Notes: a model not told the origin generated them from the letters alone. Positions 38,212-46,124 are shown, numbered from the stretch's first letter. The stretch is DNA of 48,495 nucleotides from Clostridia bacterium (GCA_017415325.1 JAFQGY010000346.1:1-48495), one strand, 5' to 3'. Numbers and translations are program-made.

Positions 38212-38480
38212 GCAAAACGAAAAACTACAGCAAAAAACGAAAAACAAAAAAATATCAGCCCCAAACGAAATCAAGCAATCGGAAACGATCTGTGGCGAAC
38301 GGGCTTGGTCCCCGTGAGCTCGCTTAACTATTCCGTCGGCCTTTGGACTGAATATAGTCCTGTGCAGATGGAATTGCAGAAACTCCACTCAGCTGGAACC
38401 CATGTTTAAAGTTTTTTGCCAAGCTTTTTTTCAAAAAAGCGTCTCGCGTCCCCCTAACCAAACAGTTTAGATACTCAATA
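38212..38480. other. Non-coding stretch between PfkB and aldolase genes
   Basis: No convincing gene. It starts with an A-rich segment, then holds a perfect small hairpin GGACT/AGTCC (38345-38360) and a palindrome GCTTTTTTTCAAAAAAGC (38423-38440) preceded by another T-rich run. A 68-codon open frame at 38203-38409 has no ribosome site and low-complexity composition. Its look (A-rich block, hairpins, terminator-like palindrome) suggests a repeat relic or a regulatory leader for the aldolase gene. Confidence 0.4.
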
Positions 38481-38495
38481 TTCTGGAGGATACAT

Positions 38496-39341
38496 ATGTT
38501 AGCCAATTTGAATGACGTGCTGATTCCCGCACGGAAGAACCACTACGGGGTGGGGCTGTTCAATGCCACCGACTCCGATGCACTGGAAGCAGTGATTGCT
38601 GCGGCAGAAGAACTGCGGGCTCCTGTCATCATCGGGACGGCGGAAGTGCTGCTGCCTTATGGGGAACTGCAGCTGATCGCCCCCGGGATGCTCCATGCGG
38701 CCAAGAGAGCCAGCGTGCCGGTGGTGCTGCACTACGACCATGGCCTGACCTTTGATAAGTGCATGGAAGCCCTGTCTCTGGGGTTCTCCAGCGTGATGTT
38801 CGACGGCAGCGCCCATCCCTATGAAGAAAACCTGAAGCAGACTGTCGAAATGGTCAAGATCTGCCATTCCCTTGGCGTTACCGTGGAAGGGGAAATCGGT
38901 CATGTGGGGCTGGCTGCCACCGAAGACAACGCCGCCGAAGACCGGTATACCACCACCGACGAAGCAAGAGAATTCTACGAAGCTACCGGCGTGGACGCAC
39001 TGGCAATCGCCATCGGGACTGCACACGGCGCATACAAGTCCAAGCCCAGGCTGGATCTGGAACGGCTGAAGGCTATCCGGGATACCATCGACGTACCCCT
39101 GGTGCTCCACGGAGGCTCCGGCCTGTCCGACGACGACTTCCGCAACACCATCCGTGACGGGATCTCCAAGGTCAATATCCACACCGACCTGTGCATCGCC
39201 GGGATCGAAGGCATGAAGGCAGGCCTGGCAGAAGGTCTGGAATACCTCCCCCTGCGGAATAAGAAGGTGGAATACATCAAGAACGCCGTCAAGGAAAAGA
39301 TGCTGCTGTTTGGCTGCGACGGGAAAGCAGACGTGAAGTAA
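38496..39341 (+). CDS. Class II (zinc) fructose-bisphosphate/tagatose-bisphosphate aldolase family
   Basis: A 281-residue cytoplasmic enzyme. The catalytic Asp81 and zinc-ligand His82 are in VVLHYDHG; further metal and phosphate-binding motifs are VEGEIGHVG (about 130), IGTAHG (His177), LHGGSGL (His205) and KVNIHTD (about 225). Class II aldolases split a ketose bisphosphate into dihydroxyacetone phosphate and an aldehyde; fructose versus tagatose specificity cannot be told by eye. TGGAGGA precedes the ATG by five bases. Together with the PfkB kinase it forms a plausible short sugar-phosphate pathway. The stop codon is the first unit of a heptad repeat. Confidence 0.93.
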   Translation: MLANLNDVLIPARKNHYGVGLFNATDSDALEAVIAAAEELRAPVIIGTAEVLLPYGELQLIAPGMLHAAKRASVPVVLHYDHGLTFDKCMEALSLGFSSVMFDGSAHPYEENLKQTVEMVKICHSLGVTVEGEIGHVGLAATEDNAAEDRYTTTDEAREFYEATGVDALAIAIGTAHGAYKSKPRLDLERLKAIRDTIDVPLVLHGGSGLSDDDFRNTIRDGISKVNIHTDLCIAGIEGMKAGLAEGLEYLPLRNKKVEYIKNAVKEKMLLFGCDGKADVK

Positions 39342-39374
39342 GATAAGAAATAAGAGATAAGAAGTAAGAAATAG
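39335..39374 (+). repeat. Heptad repeat at the aldolase stop codon
   Basis: From 39335, stop triplets TAA recur every seven bases (after one five-base step) and the run ends in TAG. The gene's own TAA (39339-39341) is the first. A terminator hairpin follows directly. Confidence 0.9.
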
Positions 39375-39377
39375 GGT

Positions 39378-39419
39378 GCAAAGCGTTTCTTCGGTTACCA
39401 GACTGGGGGAACGCTTTTT
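39378..39419 (+). terminator. Terminator of the aldolase gene
   Basis: AAAGCGTT (39380-39387) pairs with AACGCTTT (39410-39417), followed by T. Its left arm AAAGCGTTTCTTC recurs in other terminators of the region. Confidence 0.88.
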
Positions 39420-39457
39420 GACAGGATACATAAAATTTTGCAGTTTACAAAAAACAG

Positions 39458-39487
39458 TTGACACCATATATGACACCATGGTATACT
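39458..39487 (+). promoter_or_regulatory. hicAB promoter with probable operator
   Basis: A perfect TTGACA (39458-39463), 18 bases, TATACT (39482-39487). The spacer carries a direct repeat of TGACACCAT and a palindrome ACCATGGT at its end, symmetric enough to be the site where the HicB DNA-binding domain represses its own operon. Confidence 0.8.
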
Positions 39488-39507
39488 ATATATAAGTGGT
39501 GGGAATC

Positions 39508-39758
39508 ATGTCAAAATGGGATAAACTGTTGTCTCGAATTTGTTCATTGGATAAAGGAATGCGATTTGAGGAACTGCGTAAGGTTCTTGAAAGTTATGGG
39601 TATGAAATGAAACGCCCTTCCGGCGGCAGCAGCCACTGTACGTTTCGGAAAGCAGGCCGTAGTCCCATCACCTTCCTCTGCATGAGCCGATCAAAACCGT
39701 GTATGTACAGATGGTCAAAGAGGTAATAGAAACGGAGGAACAACATGAAAACGATTGA
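39508..39758 (+). pseudogene. hicA: hicA-type mRNA interferase toxin, apparent -1 frameshift
   Basis: The frame starting at 39508 gives MSKWDKLL..., with RFEELRKVLESYGYE and the HicA hallmark GSSHCTFRK, containing the catalytic His of this double-stranded-RNA-binding-like fold. After SPITF the frame departs from the family and ends at 39726. If one base is missing in TTCCT (39673-39677), the next frame restores LHEPIKTVYVQMVKEVIE, typical of HicA, and runs to a TGA at 39756-39758 that overlaps the hicB start, the normal hicAB arrangement. The as-read product is therefore probably inactive. A sequencing error is the main alternative. Confidence 0.82.
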
Positions 39759-40110
39759 GGAATATATGCGTTTGCCGTATCGTATGGAAATTCTTCCGGA
39801 TCCGGTGGAAGGAGGATATGCCGTACGTTTTCCGGAACTTCCGGGGTGTATGACCTGCGGTGATACACTGGAAGAAGCCCTTCGCAATGTTGACGACTGC
39901 CGGAGAGAATGGATCAACGCAGCATTGGAAGAAGGAATAGAGATTCCCGAACCTGTATCCGAAGAAGAATATTCCGGTCAGTTCAAGCTGCGGATTCCGA
40001 AATCCCTGCATAAATCTCTGGCAGAACACTCCAGAGCGGAAGGAATCAGTATGAACCAGTATTGTCTGTATCTGCTGGCAAAAAACGATGGGATGTATGG
40101 GAGAAAATAA
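39745..40110 (+). CDS. hicB: HicB-type antitoxin
   Basis: A 121-residue antitoxin. The N-terminal half is the degenerate RNase H-like HicB fold (YAVRFPELPGCMTCGDTLEEAL, in two parts), which binds and blocks HicA; the C-terminal part (FKLRIPKSLHKSLAEHS, then MNQYCLYLL) is a ribbon-helix-helix DNA-binding segment used for autorepression. ACGGAGG precedes the ATG. The gene appears intact even though its partner hicA is shifted, as expected because antitoxin loss is toxic and toxin loss is not. A terminator follows after 16 bases. Confidence 0.92.
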   Translation: MKTIEEYMRLPYRMEILPDPVEGGYAVRFPELPGCMTCGDTLEEALRNVDDCRREWINAALEEGIEIPEPVSEEEYSGQFKLRIPKSLHKSLAEHSRAEGISMNQYCLYLLAKNDGMYGRK

Positions 40111-40125
40111 GATATCAGAATTGGG

Positions 40126-40162
40126 AAAAGCGTTTCTCTGGAAAAACAGGGAGACGCTTTTT
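40126..40162 (+). terminator. Terminator of hicAB
   Basis: AAAAGCGTTTCTCTG (40126-40140) pairs with CAGGGAGACGCTTTTT (40147-40162). Confidence 0.92.
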
Positions 40163-40172
40163 ATATACACAA

Positions 40173-40202
40173 AAACGCCCCCCTGTCAGCCAGAGAGGCG
40201 TT
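40173..40202 (-). terminator. Terminator of solute-binding lipoprotein gene 1
   Basis: On the minus strand AACGCCTCTCTG and CAGGGGGGCGTT form the stem, followed by TTTGTG. It faces the hicAB terminator and insulates the convergent genes. Confidence 0.85.
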
Positions 40203-40210
40203 CTGTACAT

Positions 40211-40244
40211 ATTTCTTACTTCTTATCTCTTACTTCTTACTTTT
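40211..40244 (-). repeat. Heptad repeat after solute-binding gene 1
   Basis: Read on the minus strand: TAAGAAG, TAAGAGA, TAAGAAG, TAAGAAA. It begins about five bases after the TGA stop codon at 40247-40249 and ends before the terminator. Confidence 0.9.
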
Positions 40245-40246
40245 CC

Positions 40247-41734
40247 TCACCATTCCATGCCGGAGAACTGTTCGTATGCTTCCAGGATTTCGGTGAAGCG
40301 CTTTTCCATGGGCTGGGCCAGCTTTTCCAGAGAAGATACGATCTGGCCGCCGGAGGACTTCAGGTGACGGTAGATGGCCCATACATAGGTGGAGTCGCCG
40401 CCGCTGAAGGAGTAGCCGATGTCCCATCTTCTGCCGGCGCCGATGTATTCGATCATTTCCACGGTTTCGGCGTCTCTGGCGTACCGGGAGTTCTGGATGG
40501 AGTCGGTGTATACCGGCAGGGTGTCATAATAGCTTGCGCAGGACTGGGCTTCCAGAATCAGGCCCACGTTGGAAATGGTTTCCGGGTCTGCGTCAATCGG
40601 AATGGCCAGAGAACCGGCACGGGCGTCCACGTAGGTGTAGTACTTGTCCTGTCCTTCGTCAAACTTGGCGTAGGGCAGCACACCGTAGTCGGATTCGCAT
40701 TCACGGAATCTTTCCAGGTCTGCCAGCCAGATGGCCTGAATGAATACCCGGTTTTCGTCCCACTTGATGTCGCATTCCTTGTCCCAGCCGATCTCAAAGG
40801 TCAGGTTGCTGCCGCCGTACAGGATGTCATACAGCCAGACACAGGTGTCATAGAACCGTTCGTTGCCCCAGCCCAGCTTCACCGGCGTGTCGGCCTCGGG
40901 ATCCAGATGAACGGATACGTTCCCGGCCGCGTAGCCCCAGGTGATGGCGTGGTAGCCCATGTTGGAGGCAAAGCCGTAGGTGTCGTTTACGGTGAAAGCG
41001 CCGTCCCCGTCAGAGTCACTCGTGAACTGGGAGATGAGCTCTTCAAAGGCGTCAAAGGTCCAGGTGCCTTCTCTGACCATGGCGTACAGATCACCGGCGG
41101 ACATGCCGTGGTCAATGGCCATCTGCTTGTTGAAGATCAGGGCGTTGGAGTACTGGTAGGAGCTGATGAGGTAGTCGGAGGACACGAAGGGCAGGTAGTC
41201 GTACAGGGTGTACTGGTTGTTCATGTCCGTGTGCCACCAGGGCTTTTCAAAGTTGATGTGGTCTACTTCCAGCATGTTGTAGAGCACACCGTCCATGATG
41301 ACAGAGCCGTTGGAAGCGAAGGGCAGCAGGAAGCAGACGTCATAGTCCCGGGAGCCGGCCTTTACGCTGTTGGTGAGCATGGGGATGTCCGCTGCCCAGG
41401 AGCCGCCGGTGACGATGGAAAAGTCACAGTTGAACCGTTCCTTGGTGGCGATGTCCCGCTGGTACATGGCGTCGTTCACCACTTCCCCGGTGAGTTCGTA
41501 GGCATAGAAGGTGTCTTCGGTGGAAAGGTGGTCTGCGTGGGACAGGAACCGCATGGTCCAGCCGCCAAGGTCGGTTTCCGGCAGATCGTCGGACAGGCGT
41601 TCCGGTTCGGTTTCCACGGGTGTTGTATCCGCTGCAGTATCCGCCGCATCGGTTTCGGCATCCGCACCGCCGCAGGAAGCCAGCAGAGGCAGGGAAACCA
41701 GCATGGCGATGAGCAGGGAGAGGGTACGTTTCAT
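40247..41734 (-). CDS. Extracellular solute-binding lipoprotein (ABC importer type), paralogue 1
   Basis: A 495-residue lipoprotein with lipobox LLASC (Cys about 20) and an acidic, threonine-rich linker, so it should be tethered to the outer face of the membrane. The body resembles large family 1-type solute-binding proteins (FNKQMAID, GTWTFDAFEELI, AWLADLERFRE, YGVLPYAKFDE), normally partners of sugar or oligosaccharide ABC importers. No permease or ATPase is nearby, so the cognate transporter must be elsewhere. The paralogue at 46752-48236 shares YGV(L/I)PY.KFDE and length. ATG 41734 is preceded by AAAGGAG. Confidence 0.85.
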   Translation of the reverse strand: MKRTLSLLIAMLVSLPLLASCGGADAETDAADTAADTTPVETEPERLSDDLPETDLGGWTMRFLSHADHLSTEDTFYAYELTGEVVNDAMYQRDIATKERFNCDFSIVTGGSWAADIPMLTNSVKAGSRDYDVCFLLPFASNGSVIMDGVLYNMLEVDHINFEKPWWHTDMNNQYTLYDYLPFVSSDYLISSYQYSNALIFNKQMAIDHGMSAGDLYAMVREGTWTFDAFEELISQFTSDSDGDGAFTVNDTYGFASNMGYHAITWGYAAGNVSVHLDPEADTPVKLGWGNERFYDTCVWLYDILYGGSNLTFEIGWDKECDIKWDENRVFIQAIWLADLERFRECESDYGVLPYAKFDEGQDKYYTYVDARAGSLAIPIDADPETISNVGLILEAQSCASYYDTLPVYTDSIQNSRYARDAETVEMIEYIGAGRRWDIGYSFSGGDSTYVWAIYRHLKSSGGQIVSSLEKLAQPMEKRFTEILEAYEQFSGMEW

Positions 41735-41779
41735 ATGTTGTCTCCTTTGGTGAGGATTTTTAGGGTGTATGTCAGTTGT

Positions 41780-41808
41780 ATTATAACACAAATACGGCAG
41801 AAAGTAAA
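41780..41808 (-). promoter_or_regulatory. Sigma-A promoter of solute-binding gene 1
   Basis: Minus strand TTTACT (41808-41803), 17 bases, perfect TATAAT (41785-41780). Confidence 0.75.
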
Positions 41809-41850
41809 GGGAGATGCGTAATTATGGACGGAATTCGAAATATGGGACAG

Positions 41851-41887
41851 AAAAACGCCCTGCCCATAGGTGAGGGAAGAGCGTTTT
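41851..41887 (-). terminator. Terminator of the N-terminal-dockerin gene
   Basis: Minus strand AAAACGCTCTTCCC pairs with the arm ending GGGCGTTTTT, just downstream of the stop codon at 41902. Confidence 0.82.
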
Positions 41888-41901
41888 GTGCGGTGCGTGG
41901 T

Positions 41902-43494
41902 TTACTGTGCGGCAAGGTCAATGTCCACGACCAGTCCGTCCACCACCAGAACGGATACCTGCTGCATCAGGTAATTGTCCAGTTCTGCAGCGATCAGATC
42001 CCGGAAGGCGGTACTGTTGTCTCCCCGCAGGAGTGTGGTGCCTGGCAATGTGTCATAACCGTAGGCATATTTCATACCGTCGATGGTCACTGTGGTACCG
42101 GAGGTGGAGTATGCCTGCAGGACCCCGGTGAACCGGTAAGAATCTACGTCGCCGCCGGTGCCATTGGTGGGAATGTATTTGAAAATGGACAGTTCCCCTG
42201 TGGTTTTGTCGTAATTGTAGAGCACTGTGCCGTTGTTATAGGAACCGTCGTCATTCATAAATCCGGGAACGGTTGTCGGAGTGCTGATCCAGGCAAAACC
42301 ATCGGTACCGCGATCACAGTTCTGGTGGCCGTTTTCTGTAAAGACATCCAGCAATGTATTGCCTTCCAGGTGGGATATGGTATATGTGGGCATCACTCTG
42401 CCGCAGGAGGAACACTTTTTGGCGCGCTGTGACAGAATGCCGATGGCGTAGGTGTCATACAGCCCGATGTCCCCTGTCCGATCCCCATCCAGATCAAACA
42501 GCCGGAGCTGGGCATAGGCCGAAGGGGCAGAGAGAATGCTGTTGTCTGTGAGGGCGTATTCTGTTTGTTCACCAATTTCAACAGCTGTAACATGTTTATA
42601 CCATGCGGCATATTTTTCTTCGGACATCCTGTTGATATAGGTTATTTCGTCCCCATCTTCAAAAATGTAATAATAATACTCGTCATCTGCGGCATTATAA
42701 TACCATCCGATGTACCATGCCTGTGCTGCTTCATCCCAATACAGGATGTTTCCGGTTTCTTCATCCGTTTTCACCAGAGAGGGATCTTCTTCCGTAATGG
42801 AAACGACGGATTTTGTGTACAGCTGCAGGGTTTCCGGATTGGCGAAGCTGCCGGAGGCGATTGTCAGCTGGATAGGGAGCTTGGAAAATGCAATGCCGTC
42901 ATTATCGGTGCGGCCGGTATTCATGAGCGTGACAAAATTCATGGGAGCGGAAACATCCATAACAGCTTTGTCCCCTTCTGTGGTAAAGGCTGCGGTATAC
43001 ACAAATCCCAGTACCTGTTCCTCCATGTGTCCATACAGACCAAGATCCGCTGCATTGGTGTAATAGACTGTGGAATCCAGCGAGCCATCATCCTGTACAA
43101 TTCTGAATCCGACGGTACTGGCAGGGCTACGCAGACCATTGCAGCCCACACTGCCTTCGTCGGTGGCAACGATCATGATATTCCGGAATTTCTGGTCGGA
43201 AACCGGGTGGCCGATGAAGTTGCCGTATCCGGGGTGCCCTGCAAAATACCGGCTGAGATCCTCGGCATCGTCTGCTGCATACAGGCCGTCTGCATTGATG
43301 TCCATTGTAAATTCCTGCACCAACGCATCGTATCCTTCCCATCCGGCATGATACCGCCGCAAAATCATGGCGTCTTTCCGGGTGACAGAACCGTCTCCGT
43401 CAACATCTCCCAGAGGCAGCGTCAGCGCAGATACAGAAGAAGCCAGCAGAATCCCTGCCAGTACAGCGGAGGCCCATTTTTCAAATCGTTTCAT
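41902..43494 (-). CDS. Secreted protein with N-terminal, permuted dockerin
   Basis: A 530-residue exported protein. A signal peptide (about 1-24) is followed at once by a dockerin (29-92): DGDGSVTRKDAMIL...GWEGYD, then DINADGLYAADD...YFAG. The order is reversed relative to the C-terminal dockerins, in which the TRKD/GWxGYD half comes second. The remaining ~440 residues are beta-rich and unrecognised, with acidic Tyr-rich stretches (DDEYYYYIF), a CSSC pair (about 387-390) and a calcium-loop-like DLDGDRTGD (about 368). ATG 43494 is chosen over 43500 on ribosome-site spacing (AGGAAG). It sits outside the main cluster, on the opposite strand. Confidence 0.82.
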   Translation of the reverse strand: MKRFEKWASAVLAGILLASSVSALTLPLGDVDGDGSVTRKDAMILRRYHAGWEGYDALVQEFTMDINADGLYAADDAEDLSRYFAGHPGYGNFIGHPVSDQKFRNIMIVATDEGSVGCNGLRSPASTVGFRIVQDDGSLDSTVYYTNAADLGLYGHMEEQVLGFVYTAAFTTEGDKAVMDVSAPMNFVTLMNTGRTDNDGIAFSKLPIQLTIASGSFANPETLQLYTKSVVSITEEDPSLVKTDEETGNILYWDEAAQAWYIGWYYNAADDEYYYYIFEDGDEITYINRMSEEKYAAWYKHVTAVEIGEQTEYALTDNSILSAPSAYAQLRLFDLDGDRTGDIGLYDTYAIGILSQRAKKCSSCGRVMPTYTISHLEGNTLLDVFTENGHQNCDRGTDGFAWISTPTTVPGFMNDDGSYNNGTVLYNYDKTTGELSIFKYIPTNGTGGDVDSYRFTGVLQAYSTSGTTVTIDGMKYAYGYDTLPGTTLLRGDNSTAFRDLIAAELDNYLMQQVSVLVVDGLVVDIDLAAQ

Positions 43495-43528
43495 ACACAT
43501 ATACTTCCTGTCTTGTGATAATACCAAT

Positions 43529-43557
43529 AGTATATCACATCCCCAGGAGGAATGCAA
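43529..43557 (-). promoter_or_regulatory. Sigma-A promoter of the N-terminal-dockerin gene
   Basis: Minus strand TTGCAT (43557-43552), 17 bases, TATACT (43534-43529): the same hexamer style as the promoters of the main cluster. Confidence 0.83.
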
Positions 43558-43581
43558 CCGGTACAGAGACAGTTTCTATAG

Positions 43582-43617
43582 AAAAAGCGTCTCTCACCCC
43601 CAAGAAGAAACGCTTTT
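43582..43617 (-). terminator. Terminator of the unknown lipoprotein gene
   Basis: Minus strand AAAAGCGTTTCTTC pairs with the arm ending GACGCTTTTT, 12 bases beyond the stop codon. Confidence 0.9.
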
Positions 43618-43628
43618 CCGGATTTTCT

Positions 43629-44990
43629 TCAGTCCGCCTGTACCACATAGGTGATCTGTCCGTCCCGGATGACCAGATGGTTCGCATCGTATCTGTCCAC
43701 CTCCACCCGGGCAAGCTCCCTGTCCAGATCGGGGGAATAGATGGAGATGACTTCCGGCAGATCCCGGATTTCTCTGTCGGTCATTCCTGTGGTGTCAGCA
43801 GAAACAGGCGCAATTTCATACCAATAGGGCTGTGTGAATACCGGCCCGGAGGAATACCATGTTTCGCCGAAGGACAGCCAGTATACACCGTCCTCTTTTT
43901 CCCAGGAAGCCAGCAGTGTCCGTTTGCCTTCCGGGGTGGTTTTGTAGATGTGGGTCACCCGGTACTGCTCATGGGACCGGTTTTCCGTCAGATAAATCTG
44001 CCCCTCGTGGATCCCTCGTACGTTTCCGTCAAAGGTTTGGGTCGTCCCGGTCATCAGATCAAAGATGCCGTATCCCACTGTCCATTCCCAGCCGCCGATG
44101 GTGTATACAAACCGGGTGTCGTCCAGAAATCCCACGGGACTGTATCCCCGTACGTCTCCGATGTCGGCCTGTTTTCCGTTCGGGAGGGTATCCCAGATGG
44201 TGACGTTTTCAAACAACCGCAGGGAGGAGCCGTCCGGATAGAACAGATCCAGCCCTCCATGCCCCATGCCGTCCTCCTGGACAGAGGCAACCCGGAATCG
44301 GCCGTCCGGGGAAGTGACAGAGGCATACTCTCTGGGATACGGTGCAAATTCCATCACCGGAGGAAATGAAGTGGAGTTCGTCACCGACCGCATATCCAGT
44401 GCCCCGGCATCCGGCGTATAGAGGATCTGCAGCGGATTGTCCGCATGGTATTCGCTGTTTTCCTCGTCCAGCCGGAAATGGCACAGCACCACCGCCCCGT
44501 TCCGGTATATGGCGTCATTCCAGATGGAGTCCCCCGGAACTGTCGTGTCCGCCGCAATGGTGCCTGTGGTCAGATCCACCAGATACAGATGCTTGTCCCG
44601 GTTGGCCAGTTCCCGGTTCTTTTCATCCGCAATGTATGTGTAGGTCATGTACAGCACATGGTTTTCGTCATACGCCCACCAGCGCAGATTCTCTCCCGGC
44701 AGGGTCAGCATGGTACAGGAAAAATGTTCTTCCCCGGACAGCATCCGGATATACGGTTCCGGACGGGAAGGGGGAGCAGACAGTTCTTCCTCCGGCATAT
44801 CCGACAGTTCCGCCGCAGGTTCCGTTCCCTGCACCATATCCGGCGGTATTGCTTTTTCGGATACCGTTTCCATGTCCGGCAGATTTTCTTCCGCCGGCAG
44901 GGGGAGGGTCTGTTCTGTCTCCGGCATATCTTTCCCGCACCCGTTCAGGCAAAACACCAGCAGCAGCAGCCAGATACAGATTTTTTTCAT
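43629..44990 (-). CDS. Unrecognised lipoprotein, probably a beta-propeller
   Basis: A 453-residue lipoprotein: lipobox FCLNGC (Cys about 18), then a Pro/Glu-rich linker (about 22-75). The body has recurring beta strands with YLVDLTTG, SPDGRFRVASVQ, GYSPVGFLDDTRFVYTIGG and GIFDLMTG segments. These resemble TolB/WD-like propeller blades, but I do not recognise a family. It could be a sensor or quinoprotein-like surface protein; this is a guess from fold-like repeats only. ATG 44990 has AAGGAG nine bases upstream; an in-frame upstream extension lacks a ribosome site and has no signal sequence at its start. It is transcribed in the same direction as the dockerin gene but separated from it by a terminator. 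Confidence 0.75.
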   Translation of the reverse strand: MKKICIWLLLLVFCLNGCGKDMPETEQTLPLPAEENLPDMETVSEKAIPPDMVQGTEPAAELSDMPEEELSAPPSRPEPYIRMLSGEEHFSCTMLTLPGENLRWWAYDENHVLYMTYTYIADEKNRELANRDKHLYLVDLTTGTIAADTTVPGDSIWNDAIYRNGAVVLCHFRLDEENSEYHADNPLQILYTPDAGALDMRSVTNSTSFPPVMEFAPYPREYASVTSPDGRFRVASVQEDGMGHGGLDLFYPDGSSLRLFENVTIWDTLPNGKQADIGDVRGYSPVGFLDDTRFVYTIGGWEWTVGYGIFDLMTGTTQTFDGNVRGIHEGQIYLTENRSHEQYRVTHIYKTTPEGKRTLLASWEKEDGVYWLSFGETWYSSGPVFTQPYWYEIAPVSADTTGMTDREIRDLPEVISIYSPDLDRELARVEVDRYDANHLVIRDGQITYVVQAD

Positions 44991-45069
44991 GAGAGGATGC
45001 TCCTTTCTGTGTATACATGTGTATATTCCATAGGACGTCATAAACAGAAAAAAGTTCCGGAAAAATACA

Positions 45070-45106
45070 GAAAAAGCGTCCCTTCCCCCAAAGAAGAAAC
45101 GCTTTT
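45070..45106 (-). terminator. Terminator of the AEC transporter gene
   Basis: Minus strand AAAAGCGTTTCTTCTTTGGG pairs with the arm ending GGACGCTTTTT. Confidence 0.9.
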
Positions 45107-45111
45107 GCAAT

Positions 45112-45149
45112 CTACTTCTTATTTCTTACTTCTTACCTCTTACTTATAT
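45112..45149 (-). repeat. Heptad repeat at the AEC stop codon
   Basis: Minus strand: the gene's own TAA starts the run, then TAAGAGG, TAAGAAG, TAAGAAA, TAAGAAG and a final TAG. A terminator follows. Confidence 0.92.
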
Positions 45150-46085
45150 CGTCACCAGCCACGCCGCATAGGAGATCACCGGCACCAGTGTGGCCGTACA
45201 CAGAACCGACGTGCTGCCTACAAATTCCGCCGCAAGACCGGGCTGGATGTCGTACATCTCCCCGAACATGGTCGCAACTGCCGCCGTGGGCATGGCAGAC
45301 ATGACGCAGCCGAATACCACAAAGTTGTCCGGGATTCCCACAAGCCACAGCACCGTGGTCACCACCATGGGAATGATCACCAGCCGCCACAGATTCACGT
45401 AGTACACCAGCGGAGAGGTCAGCATCTTCTTCAGACTCCGGCGGGCCAGGTTGGAGCCGGTGATGATGACGGCAATGGGGGTACACAGGGAGGCCAGATA
45501 GGCGGAGAAGTCCGTAAACGCCTCCGGCAGAGGGATCCGGGAAACAAACAGCAGAAGCCCGATGAGACTGGGGACGGTGCCGAAGTTGACCAGGGCTTTC
45601 CGGATGGTCAGGCGGATGTCGTCACGCTTCCGGGCCAGGATCGCAATGCCCCAGGTCCAGGTGAACAGGTGGAAGCTGATGATGAAAAACGCCCCGTAAA
45701 ACAGCCCTTCCGCTCCGAAAATGGACTCCAGAATGGGGAACCCGATGAACCCGCAGTTGGTGAACACCATGGAGAATTCTCCTAGCTTCCGTTCGTCCAG
45801 CCCCTTGATGGGCAGTGCCCCCAGAAACGCCAGCGCCGCCAGCAGGACATGCATCCCCAGACCCAGCAGCAGCACCAGCAGCCCGGTTTTGAGATTTTCG
45901 GGAGAGAATTCCAGCCCGATGAGGGAATTGATGATCAGAAATGGCTGCCCTACCTTGACGATCAGGGTGGAAAGATTTTTGGAAGCCACTTCATCCACGA
46001 TTTTCAGCCGCCCGCAGAGATACCCCGCCGCCAGCAGCAGGAACAGGGTGACAATGGTGGACAGAAGGGAAGTAAACGAAAACAT
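45144..46085 (-). CDS. AEC-family (auxin efflux carrier-like) transporter
   Basis: A 313-residue integral membrane protein with about ten hydrophobic segments in two halves. Typical features are the N-terminal LFLLLAAGYLCGRLKIV, the NCGFIGFPI loop after the first half and the late segment ending MPTAAVATMFG, found in bacterial AEC permeases that export or exchange small organic acids or related anions. The substrate is unknown. A GAGG ribosome site precedes the ATG, and a promoter with TTGTAT/TACAAT lies upstream. No regulator gene is adjacent. Confidence 0.93.
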   Translation of the reverse strand: MFSFTSLLSTIVTLFLLLAAGYLCGRLKIVDEVASKNLSTLIVKVGQPFLIINSLIGLEFSPENLKTGLLVLLLGLGMHVLLAALAFLGALPIKGLDERKLGEFSMVFTNCGFIGFPILESIFGAEGLFYGAFFIISFHLFTWTWGIAILARKRDDIRLTIRKALVNFGTVPSLIGLLLFVSRIPLPEAFTDFSAYLASLCTPIAVIITGSNLARRSLKKMLTSPLVYYVNLWRLVIIPMVVTTVLWLVGIPDNFVVFGCVMSAMPTAAVATMFGEMYDIQPGLAAEFVGSTSVLCTATLVPVISYAAWLVTI

Positions 46086-46124
46086 AGATAACCTCAGTGA
46101 AAGAATGGGATTTTGGATACCTTT

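Noticed and set aside
38203-38409. 68-codon frame between PfkB and aldolase genes
   Set aside because: Lys/Asn-rich start from an A-rich run, no ribosome site, no recognisable domain.
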